64,000 nt of DNA, from positions 124,001 through 188,000 of the forward strand of contig NZ_LNWY01000005.1 in NCBI RefSeq assembly GCF_001681715.1, read 5' to 3'. This DNA comes from Tritonibacter mobilis (lineage in GTDB: Bacteria; Pseudomonadota; Alphaproteobacteria; Rhodobacterales; Rhodobacteraceae). Made by a program: the position numbers and the translations under genes. The notes beneath the pieces were generated by a model. That model saw nothing but the letters and a program-made list of their open reading frames with translations, was not told the DNA's origin and made no database searches. The first letter of the stretch is position 1. Every line of letters begins with the position of its first letter. Below are positions 50,386 to 59,352 of this stretch, in pieces.

Positions 50386-51375
50386 TTAGACGTCGCCGCG
50401 CAGGTTTCCGGCGGATTTCATCAGTTCGTCATACTGTCCGGATGGACGGAATTTCCAAAGATAGTCGGGCAGCACCGAACCGAGCGTAACCGGCTCAATA
50501 CCAAGATCCGCCAGCCCTTTAGCCCCCTCGGCCACCACATTGTCGCTGTTCAGGTTCTTCAGCTGATCGCGGGTCAGCAGACCATTGGTAAACAGGCCAA
50601 AGGTGGCGGACTGCGCCAGATCAAACCCAAAGGCCATGATGCGCGCGACAAAATTCGGCAGAGACACGATGATGCGGCGGCGGTGGATCACATCGAGCAT
50701 CTGCGCCATCAGATCGGCAAAGCTCTTTACCTCCGGACCACCAAGCTCATAGGTGCCTGGCGCCGCAGATCCCGTCAGCCCCGCGACTGCGGCCTTGGCA
50801 ACATCATCGACATAAACAGGCTGGAACCGAGTGGCGCCCCCTGCGATCGGCAGGATCGGGCCAAATCGGGTCATGCCCGCAAACCGATTAAAGAACTGAT
50901 CTTCCGCACCAAAGATAATGGAAGGCCGAAGAATCATCGCACCGGGGAAAGCCTCAAGCACCGCAGCCTCGCCTGCGGCCTTGGTGCGGGCATACTCGCT
51001 GGCGCCCTCGGCATCTGCACCAATGGCGGAGACATGAACCAGACGCTCTACCCCCGTGTCAGCCGCGATCCGGGCGATCCGCCCCGCGCCTTCAGACTGA
51101 ACCGCGGAGAATGTGTTCTTGCCAATCTCATTCAGGACACCGACGCAGTTCACTACCGCATCCGAGCCCGCCATTACCGCAGCAACAGAGGCATCGTCGC
51201 GGATGTTGCAAAACACCGGCTCGACCTGACCGGGCACGCCGTAGGGTTTGACATGCATTGCCTCATTGGGGCGGCGTACTGCGACGCGTACGCGCCAGCC
51301 CTCTTTCGCCATGCGGCGCGCGATATAGCGACCGACAAACCCTGAACCGCCATAAATGGTGACCAGTTTGGACAT
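50386..51375 (-). CDS. complex I NDUFA9-like NAD(P)-binding protein
   Basis: This 329-residue atypical short-chain dehydrogenase has the NAD-binding [15 protein letters not shown] at the N terminus, a Rossmann core, and [11 protein letters not shown] near 80. It matches the NDUFA9/NuoE-associated family in alphaproteobacteria, an accessory subunit of respiratory complex I. The genes for other complex I subunits are not in this window, so the link is by family only. The start ATG 51375 has GAGGAG upstream. Confidence 0.85.
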   Translation of the reverse strand: MSKLVTIYGGSGFVGRYIARRMAKEGWRVRVAVRRPNEAMHVKPYGVPGQVEPVFCNIRDDASVAAVMAGSDAVVNCVGVLNEIGKNTFSAVQSEGAGRIARIAADTGVERLVHVSAIGADAEGASEYARTKAAGEAAVLEAFPGAMILRPSIIFGAEDQFFNRFAGMTRFGPILPIAGGATRFQPVYVDDVAKAAVAGLTGSAAPGTYELGGPEVKSFADLMAQMLDVIHRRRIIVSLPNFVARIMAFGFDLAQSATFGLFTNGLLTRDQLKNLNSDNVVAEGAKGLADLGIEPVTLGSVLPDYLWKFRPSGQYDELMKSAGNLRGDV

Positions 51376-51518
51376 GACTTGGCTCCTCTCGCGTAGCTGT
51401 TGTCCCGATTTACCGCTCTGGCCCCTTTCAAACAAGGCGCAAAACGTCGCTGATTGACGCAAGCCACAGAGCCGAAGCAGTTACGCCGCATGATTTTGCA
51501 AAAATGTCAAAATTCCGT

Positions 51519-51547
51519 TTGACCCTCCCCAAGACTCGGCTTATACG
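51519..51547 (+). promoter_or_regulatory. promoter of the first tRNA-Leu gene
   Basis: A -35 TTGACC (51519-51524) and a -10 TATACG (51542-51547) are separated by 17 bases, about 20 bases before the mature tRNA 5' end. Confidence 0.7.
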
Positions 51548-51566
51548 CCGCTCTCACGACATCTGT

Positions 51567-51653
51567 GCCCAGATGGCGGAATTGGTAGACGCGCTAGCTT
51601 CAGGTGCTAGTGTCCGTATGGACGTGGAGGTTCGAGTCCTCTTCTGGGCACCA
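51567..51653 (+). tRNA. tRNA-Leu(CAG), copy 1
   Basis: 87 bases with GCCCAGA at the 5' end pairing with TCTGGGC, a D arm GCGGAATTGGTAGACGC, the anticodon loop TTCAGGT (anticodon CAG, decoding CUG), a long variable arm (GTCC-GTAT-GGAC), T loop TTCGAGT and encoded CCA. All class II leucine tRNA features are present. Confidence 0.97.
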
Positions 51654-51765
51654 TATCTCCCCCTTCTAAAACATCGATAAGTTGCTGTTTGCAAACGGCT
51701 TACCCCGTCATCTTGCTGTGATTGAGCAGACTGCGCATTGAACCTTCGCGAACGCATTTTTCCAC

Positions 51766-51794
51766 TTGCTGCCCTGTTGATTCCCGCTTATACG
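51766..51794 (+). promoter_or_regulatory. promoter of the second tRNA-Leu gene
   Basis: A -35 TTGCTG (51766-51771) and a -10 TATACG (51789-51794), also 17 bases apart. The stretch from the -10 to the tRNA (TTATACGCC...CTCACGACATCTGT) is nearly the same as that before copy 1. Confidence 0.65.
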
Positions 51795-51813
51795 CCCACC
51801 TCACGACATCTGT

Positions 51814-51900
51814 GCCCAGATGGCGGAATTGGTAGACGCGCTAGCTTCAGGTGCTAGTGTCCGTATGGACGTGGAGGTTCGAGTCCTCTTCTGGGCACCA
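51814..51900 (+). tRNA. tRNA-Leu(CAG), copy 2
   Basis: 87 bases, identical to the copy at 51567-51653 throughout, including the encoded CCA. It lies 160 bases downstream and has its own promoter, so this is a tandem duplication rather than one polycistronic unit. Confidence 0.97.
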
Positions 51901-51942
51901 TATCCTTCCGAACACACTATAAATATTGGCAAATGCCACTGA

Positions 51943-52299
51943 TTATTCTCGGCAGGCGCGTCGTGATTCCACGATTGCAAGGTGATGCACATCCGCCCAG
52001 TTAATCAAGATATTGAGCGGCTCCATGAAGGAGCGGCCCAGATCCGTCAGCGCATATTCCACTCGCGGCGGCACCTCGGGGTAAATCGTGCGCGTCACGA
52101 ACCCATCCTGCTCTAGGCGTCTGAGAGTCTTTGACAGCATCTGCTTTGACACATCGCCAATCTCACGCTGCAACGTATTAAAGCGCCACGTCTGCTCCGA
52201 AAGCGCCTCCAGCACCAGAAGACTCCACTGATCGCCAATCCGGTCGAGAACATCACGGATCGGGCATGGTTGCTCAAAGGGAGTCGGTTCGCTGGTCAT
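51943..52299 (-). CDS. HxlR family transcriptional regulator
   Basis: This 118-residue winged-helix protein has CPIRDVLDRIGDQWSLLVLEAL (shown as DRIGDQWSLLVLEAL), RFNTLQREIGDVSKQMLSKTLRRLEQDGF (shown as SKQMLSKTLRRLEQDGF) and RVEYALTDLGRS, the whole HxlR pattern. It is divergent from a small secreted SnoaL-like protein with strong palindromes in between, suggesting autoregulation and control of that gene. The N-terminal cysteine (CPI) could act as a redox or electrophile sensor, as in some family members (inference). Confidence 0.93.
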   Translation of the reverse strand: MTSEPTPFEQPCPIRDVLDRIGDQWSLLVLEALSEQTWRFNTLQREIGDVSKQMLSKTLRRLEQDGFVTRTIYPEVPPRVEYALTDLGRSFMEPLNILINWADVHHLAIVESRRACRE

Positions 52300-52321
52300 T
52301 CTTCACCTTTTCAACTGGTTA

Positions 52322-52360
52322 TAGGTCACTGCGCAGTGACCTAGTCACGGTCCGGTGACT
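52322..52360. promoter_or_regulatory. palindromic operator candidates of the HxlR divergon
   Basis: Two inverted repeats: a perfect 22-base palindrome at 52322-52343 (half-site TAGGTCACTGC), then AGTCAC-N6-GTGACT at 52343-52360. They share the half-site GTCAC, present four times. They lie about 20 bases upstream of the HxlR start and between divergent genes. Confidence 0.75.
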
Positions 52361-52513
52361 TCTTGCGCGGGGAAATGGTGCTTCCTAACTGTCCCCATGC
52401 GATCGAAATCAGACCGGTTTTGCATGCTTCATACCCATGGTGCGCAGACAGTCAAACTGACCACATCATGATCCGGGCAAGCACACCGTAATTTGATTTC
52501 GAGCCACAACAAA

Positions 52514-52990
52514 ATGGACACGAAAATGAACAAAATCCTCAAATTCACCGCACTTGCTGCAATGATCTCTGCGGCTCCCCTCTCTGTTCTGGCAGAGACC
52601 TCAGAGCGTGATCTTGCGACAGAAGAAGCCAACCGTGCGCTGGTCGTCGAATTCTATGACCAGTTCTTCAACGAGCATAACATCGCAGCCAGCGATCTGA
52701 TTGCCGAAGACTATATTCAGCACAACCCCAACGTCCCCGACGGCAAAGCCCCATTGGTATCGTTTTTCTCTGGATATTTTGCCGAAAATCCCGAATCCCG
52801 CGCCCGCATCGTGCGCAGCGCTGCCGACGGTGATCTCGTATGGCTGCATGTGCAGTCTACGAATGGCGAAGAAGACCTAGGCGAGGCTGTGGTCGACATC
52901 TTCCGGGTGGAAGATGGCATGATCGTTGAACACTGGGATGTCATCCAGCCTGTCCCATCAGAGGCTGCAAACAGCAACACCATGTTCTGA
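52514..52990 (+). CDS. secreted SnoaL-like (NTF2-fold) protein
   Basis: A protein of about 158 residues with a signal peptide (MNKILKFTALAAMISAAPLS, cleavage near LAE) and a SnoaL-like NTF2 fold (LVVEFYDQFFNEHNIAASDL, shown as VVEFYDQFFNEHN; EDYIQHNP; EHWDVIQPVPS at the end). Family members are small cyclases or ester/lactone-type enzymes; the substrate is unknown. Start ATG 52514 or 52526. It is divergent from the HxlR regulator across the palindromic region. Confidence 0.8.
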   Translation: MDTKMNKILKFTALAAMISAAPLSVLAETSERDLATEEANRALVVEFYDQFFNEHNIAASDLIAEDYIQHNPNVPDGKAPLVSFFSGYFAENPESRARIVRSAADGDLVWLHVQSTNGEEDLGEAVVDIFRVEDGMIVEHWDVIQPVPSEAANSNTMF

Positions 52991-53038
52991 TTGAACGAAG
53001 GCGAACCCACCCATTTGGCAGGTTCGCCTCTACGTGGT

Positions 53039-54841
53039 TTATTCGGCCGCGATGGCGCTGACTGGGTCGAAACCTCCCGACTGCGTCAGTTTGAATTGCG
53101 AAACGGTCAGCGACAGGCGTTGTGCATCATTCTTCATGCGAACGCTGGCGGTGTCGGCGTTGCTTGCCACAGCCGCACTTTCCTGAGTTGCAGTATCCAG
53201 ATCACGGATACCCATGTTAATCTCGCTAAGACCTTGCGTCTGGTTTTGCACTTCGGTGGTGATATCAGACACAAGCGCACCCAGGTTATTGATCTGCTCA
53301 AGAACCGCACGGATTGATTCCCCGGTTGTGGATACCAACCTTGATCCTTCCGAGACCTGCTTGATGTTCCCTTGTGTAAGGGCACGGATTTCTCCAACCG
53401 AATCCGACGCACGCTGAGCAAGGTTTCGCACCTCGGTTGCAACCACGGCAAAGCCTTGTCCCGCCTCGCCTGCCCGGGCGGCTTCTACCCCAGCGTTGAG
53501 CGCAAGCAGGTTGGTCTGGAACGCAATATCCTCAATCAGCCCGACAATCTTGTCGATCTCACCAGAGGCCTGTTCGATTTGCTCAATCGCCGTGATGGCT
53601 TCTTCCAGTTGCTCACCACTACGGCGCGATACGTCGGTACTCTGCGTGGCGAGATGATTGGCCTCGAGGATGCGCTCAGACACGTTCTTACCGCTGTTAT
53701 TCAGCTCTTCCAGCGCCGCTGCAGATTCTTCCAGCGTTGCGGCCTGACGCTCTACGCGGCGCGACAGATCAGAAGATACCATTTCCACTTCGCTTGCCGA
53801 GCCGCTGAGGTTTTCGGCCACGGTTGCGATCTCTCCCATCGCCGCAGCAAGGTTTTCTGCAACCGCATCAAAATCTTTGCGCAGCCCCTCATATTCTTCG
53901 GGAAAGCCGGAATTTTCGCCAATGCGATGAGACAAGTCGCGGCTGGCCAAACTGCCGAGCCCTTCCTGAAGCCGCGCAACTGCCGCGTCCTGTCGCATGC
54001 GTTGCTCTTTGGCGCGGTGCTCATCTTCAACGGCATTTGAGAGTTTTTGGCGGAACTGCTCAACACTGCGCGACACCCCACCAATCCCGTCGGGCCGATT
54101 GGTGAAGGGAACGACCGTATCGTAATCTTCATCCCGGATCGCGGTCACCGCCACCTCGAGCGATTGGATCGGACGCAACATATACCGGAGCGCGATCACT
54201 GTTAGTCCCATCGCCACCAGAAGACCGAGGACAGCAATCACGCCGCCCTCGACCAACATCTCGTTGATCGCAACTGTCAGGGCTTCCTTTGCGACACCGA
54301 CATAGAAGATACCAAGCGGCTCGCCGGCCTCACTGAGGACCGGTACATAAATGGTGAAATAGTCTTTCCCCAGGATGGTGGCTTGCCCGCGAAAGACCTC
54401 GCCCTTCATCATCGACGCATAAACCGGATTAGCTTTGCCGAGGACGGTCCCCACTGCCCGTGCACCATCATCCTTGATGATATTTGTGGTGCGGCGTACA
54501 AAGTCTTGCTCTGCATCATCCCAGACAAAGATCGTAGCCGTTTCCCCGGAAATTGAGCCGACCCTGTCGATCATGTCATGGTTCTCAAACGCGACGATCG
54601 ATTGCGCCGTCAGACCAGACACCTCGCCGTTGGTATCGGTGGTCACCTCGAAATCCTGATAATGTGCCATCTCATTCACAAGGATTTTGATGGACATCGC
54701 CTGCCGCGTCTCTGCCGCGTCGACAAGTGCGGTTTTGGATTGATTAAACAGGACAAAAAACAACGCTGCGGCCAATCCGCACAGCAACAAGGTAACACCG
54801 AAACCGATCTGAAAACCTAGTCTGTTGAACGCATGTTTCAT
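53039..54841 (-). CDS. methyl-accepting chemotaxis protein
   Basis: This 600-residue chemoreceptor has a TM helix at the N terminus (about 10-33), a periplasmic Cache-type sensor region (about 35-190), a second TM near 195-218, a HAMP domain (about 220-275), and a long cytoplasmic signalling domain with the conserved hairpin tip ([25 protein letters not shown], given as [18 protein letters not shown], near 450). It is methylated at glutamate pairs. There is no NWETF-like tail for CheR. GGAGG precedes ATG 54841. No che genes adjoin it. Confidence 0.94.
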   Translation of the reverse strand: MKHAFNRLGFQIGFGVTLLLCGLAAALFFVLFNQSKTALVDAAETRQAMSIKILVNEMAHYQDFEVTTDTNGEVSGLTAQSIVAFENHDMIDRVGSISGETATIFVWDDAEQDFVRRTTNIIKDDGARAVGTVLGKANPVYASMMKGEVFRGQATILGKDYFTIYVPVLSEAGEPLGIFYVGVAKEALTVAINEMLVEGGVIAVLGLLVAMGLTVIALRYMLRPIQSLEVAVTAIRDEDYDTVVPFTNRPDGIGGVSRSVEQFRQKLSNAVEDEHRAKEQRMRQDAAVARLQEGLGSLASRDLSHRIGENSGFPEEYEGLRKDFDAVAENLAAAMGEIATVAENLSGSASEVEMVSSDLSRRVERQAATLEESAAALEELNNSGKNVSERILEANHLATQSTDVSRRSGEQLEEAITAIEQIEQASGEIDKIVGLIEDIAFQTNLLALNAGVEAARAGEAGQGFAVVATEVRNLAQRASDSVGEIRALTQGNIKQVSEGSRLVSTTGESIRAVLEQINNLGALVSDITTEVQNQTQGLSEINMGIRDLDTATQESAAVASNADTASVRMKNDAQRLSLTVSQFKLTQSGGFDPVSAIAAE

Positions 54842-55248
54842 AAGACACCTCCACAATGGAATACCTTGTCTCTAAACATCCGCACCTAAACAGAGCGTTA
54901 TCAAACTCCGGTACTATTCCACAAAACTGGACTCACTTTTAACGGTGTTTTGCGCGCAGGCGGTTTTGAAAAACCGAAATATACAAGGCCGTGCGCATCA
55001 TAATAACCAAGCCGGTTAGCAGATAAGTAAGCGTATTCTATAGTTTAATCATCGCAAAACACCTAGGAGACGGTGCCTATTCATCCAGGCCACCTTCCGC
55101 GAGCACAACAACAAAGAGAGCAACGCAAAATACTGCCTTGGCAGAACAAACGCTGACGCGTTTGCGCCGTCATTTATCCCCTTAGTCACAGATTAGGCAG
55201 CGACAGCACATGATGCGGCAATCCATGATTCTGTCGCTGGCGTCTAAT
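54842..55248. other. 407-base non-coding region before aroC
   Basis: No reading frame is supported here. It has small stem-loops CGGTTT-TGAA-AAACCG (54961-54976) and CAAACGC-TGAC-GCGTTTG (55147-55164), plus a larger pair CAGCGACAG (55198-55206) with CTGTCGCTG (55231-55239), the latter downstream of aroC and a candidate terminator. The rest is unstructured to the eye, and some of it must hold the chemoreceptor promoter. Confidence 0.6.
55198..55239 (-). terminator. possible aroC terminator stem
   Basis: CAGCGACAG and CTGTCGCTG pair perfectly over nine bases with a 24-base loop, ten bases after the aroC stop on the minus strand. No T run follows, so Rho-independent termination is not certain. 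Confidence 0.45.
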
Positions 55249-56352
55249 TCAGCCGATATGGCCCTGATTTTCACCAATCTGTCCCCGGTGCAGCAATAGG
55301 TGATCAAGGATCACGCAAGCCATCATCGCTTCGGCGACAGGTACCGCGCGGATACCTACGCAGGGATCGTGTCGACCTTTGGTAATGACTTCGGTTGTTG
55401 TGCCATCCTTGCGGATCGACTGGCGCGGCGTGAGAATGGACGAGGTCGGCTTCACAGCGAAACGCACCACCACATCCTGACCGGTAGAAATACCACCGAG
55501 AATGCCGCCTGCGTGGTTCGACGAATAAACCGGCGCGCCGTCATTGCCCATGAAGATCTCATCGGCATTCTCAGACCCTTTCAACTGGGCCGCATGCATC
55601 CCTTCGCCAATCTCGACGCCTTTGACCGCGTTAATCGACATCATGGCGGCAGCAAGATCGGTGTCGAGCTTGCCATATATCGGCGCGCCAATACCGGCAG
55701 GTACACCGCGCGCAACCACTTCGATCACCGCGCCAACCGAATCATGCTGTTTGCGCAAGGCTTGCAGATAATCTTCCCAAGGTTGAACAGCCGCCGCATC
55801 GGGAATCCAGAAGTCATTCTGATCAATCGCCGCCCAGTCAAAGCGCGTACGGTCAATCTCCATCTCACCCATCCGGGTCATATAGCCTTTGATCTCAAGC
55901 CCCGGCACCAACGCTTTGATCGCCTCACGGGCAACACCGCCCGCAGCCACTCGCGCCGCAGTTTCGCGTGCAGAAGACCGCCCGCCACCACGATAGTCAC
56001 GATTGCCGTATTTCTGGAAGTAGGTGATGTCCGCATGCCCCGGGCGGAAAGTTTGCGCAATCTCGCCATAGTCCTTTGAGCGCTGGTCGGTGTTCTCGAT
56101 CATCAACTGGATCGGTGTTCCGGTGGACTTACCCTCAAACACGCCCGACAGGATTTTTACGGCATCCGGCTCATTGCGCTGCGTGGTATTCTTGTTTTGA
56201 CCGGGGCGACGTTTATCCAGCCAATGCTGCAACATCTCTGGTGAGATGGGCACATTGGGCGGGCAACCATCCACAGTCGCCCCCAAAGCGGGCCCATGGC
56301 TTTCACCCCAAGTGGTGACACGAAAAAGGTGGCCGAAAGAATTCATGGACAT
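55249..56352 (-). CDS. aroC: chorismate synthase
   Basis: This 367-residue FMN-dependent enzyme makes chorismate from 5-enolpyruvylshikimate 3-phosphate, the branch point of aromatic synthesis. Signatures: [14 protein letters not shown] at the start, [30 protein letters not shown] (given in part: [14 protein letters not shown]), [15 protein letters not shown] near 220, and the C-terminal [16 protein letters not shown]. Start ATG 56352 has GGAG upstream. Confidence 0.97.
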   Translation of the reverse strand: MSMNSFGHLFRVTTWGESHGPALGATVDGCPPNVPISPEMLQHWLDKRRPGQNKNTTQRNEPDAVKILSGVFEGKSTGTPIQLMIENTDQRSKDYGEIAQTFRPGHADITYFQKYGNRDYRGGGRSSARETAARVAAGGVAREAIKALVPGLEIKGYMTRMGEMEIDRTRFDWAAIDQNDFWIPDAAAVQPWEDYLQALRKQHDSVGAVIEVVARGVPAGIGAPIYGKLDTDLAAAMMSINAVKGVEIGEGMHAAQLKGSENADEIFMGNDGAPVYSSNHAGGILGGISTGQDVVVRFAVKPTSSILTPRQSIRKDGTTTEVITKGRHDPCVGIRAVPVAEAMMACVILDHLLLHRGQIGENQGHIG

Positions 56353-56510
56353 GCGTGCGGGTCTCCTTTGGTTTGTTCCTTTAGCGGCAAAGCCCGCCGG
56401 GGAAAAGAGATCCGCGCATTACCGCCACACAAAGGACAGAAGAATCCCCCTTCTTCGCCCGAGAAATGGTAGGTCCGTGAACACAACACGGATGGCAGAG
56501 TACATTCAAA

Positions 56511-56574
56511 GGGGGGGCGCTGCCCCCTCTGCCCCATGGGCCTCACCCCCGGGGTATTTCAGGTTAGAAGAAAG
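56511..56574 (+). repeat. dispersed intergenic repeat, copy D1
   Basis: GGGGGGGCGCTGCCCCC, then CTGCCCCATGGGC, then the core CACCCCCGGGGTATTTC and tail GGTTAGAAGAAAG. It is the plus-strand member of a facing pair with D2. Confidence 0.7.
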
Positions 56575-56586
56575 GGGAACTTCGGC

Positions 56587-56639
56587 CTTCTTCTAACTCA
56601 AAATATCCCGGAGCGCGAGGCAGCGCCTCGCATGCGCCA
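56587..56639 (-). repeat. dispersed intergenic repeat, copy D2
   Basis: On the minus strand: GCGAGGCGCTGCCTCGC, then CTCCGGGATATTTTGAG and TTAGAAGAAG. Its tail pairs with that of D1: GTTAGAAGAA (56563-56572) with TTCTTCTAAC (56588-56597), a 10-pair stem around AGGGGAACTTCGGCC. Confidence 0.7.
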
Positions 56640-56676
56640 CCTTGCCAAGCCATGCAACCACACCTAGTGTCACCCC

Positions 56677-56764
56677 ACCTCGGGGTGCGCGTAAGTAATG
56701 CGCTGAGATGCCGATCTGGCGAACCCGCTGAACCTGAACCGGATTATACCGGCGGAGGGAAGGT
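56677..56764 (+). promoter_or_regulatory. TPP riboswitch (THI element)
   Basis: This is the thiamine pyrophosphate aptamer: closing stem ACCT/AGGT, GGGGTGC, CTGAGATG, and the signature ACCCGCTGAACCTGAACCGG with the GGATTATACCGG and GGAGGGAAGGT parts. It lies upstream of the thiamine transporter genes. Between aptamer and thiB, CTCCTCC (56795-56801) is complementary to the thiB ribosome site GGAGGA (56818-56823), so ligand binding could favour sequestration of the ribosome site and turn off translation (inference). Confidence 0.95.
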
Positions 56765-56827
56765 TTGGGACGATTTGGAGCAATAGCGCTCAGTCTCCTC
56801 CTTACCAACGCCGCATTGGAGGACAAC

Positions 56828-57805
56828 ATGAAATCCCTCATCCTTGCGAGCGCCACATTGGTTGCCACCGCTGCCTCGGCAGACACACCTCAGTTGGTGG
56901 TCTACACATACGACAGCTTTGTTTCGGAATGGGGCCCCGGGCCCGCTGTAGAAGCCGCGTTTGAGGCCACCTGTGACTGTGATCTTAAGTTCGTTGGTGC
57001 AGGTGATGGCGCGGCCTTACTTGCGCGGATCAAATTGGAAGGTGAACGTTCAGATGCCGATATCGTGTTGGGGCTCGACACCAATCTGACCGCAGCAGCT
57101 AAAGAAACAGGCCTCTTTGCACCGATGTCTGTCACAGCGGAATATGCGCTGCCGATCGAGTGGAAAGATACGCATTTTGCTCCTTACGACTGGGGTTATT
57201 TTGCCTTTGTCCACAACGCGGATGCCGATGTGCCGTCGAACCTCAAAGCGCTGGGTGAGAGCGACGTGAAAATCGTCATTCAAGACCCGCGCTCCTCAAC
57301 ACCGGGGCTGGGCCTGCTGATGTGGGTTAAGGCCGCCTATGCAGATGAGGCCCCCGCAATCTGGGAAAGCCTCAGTGACAACATCGTCACCGTGACCAAA
57401 GGATGGTCGGAGGCCTATGGTCTCTTTCTCGAAGGCGAGGCCGACATGGTGCTCTCTTACACCACCTCGCCTGCCTACCATCTGATCGCCGAAAACGACG
57501 ACAGCAAAGCGGCGGCGCTTTTTGACGAAGGACACTACATGCAGGTCGAAGTTGCGGGCAAACTTGCCGCAAGCGACCAGCCGGAGTTGGCAGATCAGTT
57601 CCTGCAGTTCATGGTATCTGATGCTTTCCAATCGGTTATCCCGACCACAAACTGGATGTATCCGGCGGTAACTCCCTCCGAAGGTCTGCCGCAGGGGTTT
57701 GAAACCCTCGTCAGCCCGGAAAAATCTCTGCTGCTGCCCGAAGAGGAAGCCGCATCTATACGCGCCGAGGCGCTGGACGAATGGCGCGCAGCGCTCAGCC
57801 AATAA
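56828..57805 (+). CDS. thiB: thiamine ABC transporter substrate-binding protein
   Basis: This 325-residue periplasmic receptor has a signal peptide (MKSLILASATLVATAASAD) and the ThiB-type fold (LVVYTYDSFVSEWGPGP near 24, DIVLGLDTN, PRSSTPGLGLLMW, and the LVSPEKSLLLP region). It binds thiamine for the ThiP/ThiQ transporter. ATG 56828 follows GGAGG; the frame is open from 56765 but that part is riboswitch. It is the first gene of thiBPQ. Confidence 0.95.
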   Translation: MKSLILASATLVATAASADTPQLVVYTYDSFVSEWGPGPAVEAAFEATCDCDLKFVGAGDGAALLARIKLEGERSDADIVLGLDTNLTAAAKETGLFAPMSVTAEYALPIEWKDTHFAPYDWGYFAFVHNADADVPSNLKALGESDVKIVIQDPRSSTPGLGLLMWVKAAYADEAPAIWESLSDNIVTVTKGWSEAYGLFLEGEADMVLSYTTSPAYHLIAENDDSKAAALFDEGHYMQVEVAGKLAASDQPELADQFLQFMVSDAFQSVIPTTNWMYPAVTPSEGLPQGFETLVSPEKSLLLPEEEAASIRAEALDEWRAALSQ

Positions 57806-59352
57806 CCTTGCCTGTGGTCGCGATCTGGCCCGGAACCTGCGCCGCCCTTGGGGTGGCGCTTCTGGTTTTGGGCACTCTTGTTGCGGTGGCATTGCGGGCA
57901 GATGACCTTAGTGGTTTTGCAGCCGCCGACTGGGCGGCATTGCGTTTCACGCTGGTGCAGGCCTGCCTGTCGGCATTCTTGAGTGTGGCGCTGGCAATCC
58001 CGGTGGCAAAAGCGCTGGCACGGCGGCGGTTTTTCGGGCGGCGTGTGTTGATCACCCTATTGGGTGCGCCATTTATCCTGCCCGTCATTGTTGCAATTCT
58101 CGGGCTACTAGCTGTGTTTGGCCGCTCGGGCTGGATGAGCGATCTACTCGGGCTTGCAGGTTTGCCACCCGTGCAGATCTATGGGCTGCACGGGGTAGTG
58201 ATCGCGCATGTATTCTTCAATCTTCCCTTGGCGACCCGACTTATTCTGCAAGGCTGGCAAGAAATCCCCGCGGAACGGTTTCGCCTTGCCGCACAACTGA
58301 ATGCAGGCCCTCGCGCCATGTGGCAACTGACTGAAGCCCCAATGCTGCGGCAAGTCGTGCCGGGAACGGCTGCGGTAATCTTTGCCATCTGCTTGTCGAG
58401 CTTCGCGGTTGCGCTGACCCTGGGTGGCGGTCCCAAAGCCACCACGATCGAACTGGCGATTTATCAGGCCTTTCACTTTGATTTTGACCTTGGACGGGCA
58501 GCGATGCTGTCGGGCGTGCAGCTTGTCCTGACAGTGGTGGCCGCATTTCTAGCGCTCAAAGCCTCTTCGAGTGAGGGGTTTGGCGCAGGTCTTGATCGTG
58601 CCGTGATACGTTGGGATGGCAAAGGAACCTGTGCACGCATAATCGACGGGTTCTGGATCGCAGCCGCAGCGCTTTTCCTCATGCTACCTTTGCTTGCCGT
58701 ATTGATTTCAGGGCTGCCGGGGCTTGTGTCACTGCCCGCATCTGTCTGGGGCGCAACGTGGGTTTCCCTACAGGTTGCCGCACTCAGCACTGTGTTTTTG
58801 TTATGTGTGGCTCTACCGTTATCGGCCAGCATTGCGTTGGGACGCAAAAGGCTCGGCGAAGTGGCTGGCATACTTGGCCTTGCTGCCTCTCCACTGGTGA
58901 TCGGGACCGGACTGTTTGTGATGGTATACCCTTATATTGACCCGTTCCTGTTGGCCCTGCCTGTCACAGCACTGGTGAACATGGTGATGGCACTCCCCTT
59001 TGCGCTGCGGATACTCGTCCCACGTATGCGGCAAGTGCTGCACCATAATGCCAGGCTTGCACTTGCACTCGATATGAACGGGCGCACGTTCTGGAGACGC
59101 GTTCTTCTGCCTCGATGTCGCGCGCAGATCGGTTTTGCGGCGGGGCTAACGGCGGCGCTGTCACTTGGGGACCTCGGTGTGATCGCACTCTTTGCGGACC
59201 CCGAAGTGGCCACTCTGCCCTTGCAAGTCTATCGCCTGATGGGAGCCTACCGGATGGAAGCGGCACAAGGGGCTGCGCTGCTGTTGTTTGTCATATCCAT
59301 GGGCGCGTTCTGGATTTTGGACCGAGGGGGGCGTCTTCATGCTGAGGCTTAA
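57781..59352 (+). CDS. thiP: thiamine ABC transporter permease
   Basis: This 523-residue integral membrane protein contains two copies of the ABC permease domain, about 12 hydrophobic segments in all, with the EAA-type coupling motifs around LAAQLNAGPRAMWQLTEAPML (near 163-183, in part: NAGPRAMWQLTEAPML) and LALDMNGRTFWRRVLLPR (near 425). The start at 57781 overlaps thiB by 25 bases; TTG 57808 or GTG 57814 are alternatives with poorer ribosome sites. Confidence 0.93.
   Translation: MARSAQPITLPVVAIWPGTCAALGVALLVLGTLVAVALRADDLSGFAAADWAALRFTLVQACLSAFLSVALAIPVAKALARRRFFGRRVLITLLGAPFILPVIVAILGLLAVFGRSGWMSDLLGLAGLPPVQIYGLHGVVIAHVFFNLPLATRLILQGWQEIPAERFRLAAQLNAGPRAMWQLTEAPMLRQVVPGTAAVIFAICLSSFAVALTLGGGPKATTIELAIYQAFHFDFDLGRAAMLSGVQLVLTVVAAFLALKASSSEGFGAGLDRAVIRWDGKGTCARIIDGFWIAAAALFLMLPLLAVLISGLPGLVSLPASVWGATWVSLQVAALSTVFLLCVALPLSASIALGRKRLGEVAGILGLAASPLVIGTGLFVMVYPYIDPFLLALPVTALVNMVMALPFALRILVPRMRQVLHHNARLALALDMNGRTFWRRVLLPRCRAQIGFAAGLTAALSLGDLGVIALFADPEVATLPLQVYRLMGAYRMEAAQGAALLLFVISMGAFWILDRGGRLHAEA

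Larger units (their letters stand above)
56353..56676. other. non-coding region with two facing repeats
   Basis: The space between aroC and the riboswitch. The first part (56353-56510) shows nothing I can name beyond the aroC leader. The second holds repeat copies D1 and D2 in opposite orientation. Confidence 0.6.
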
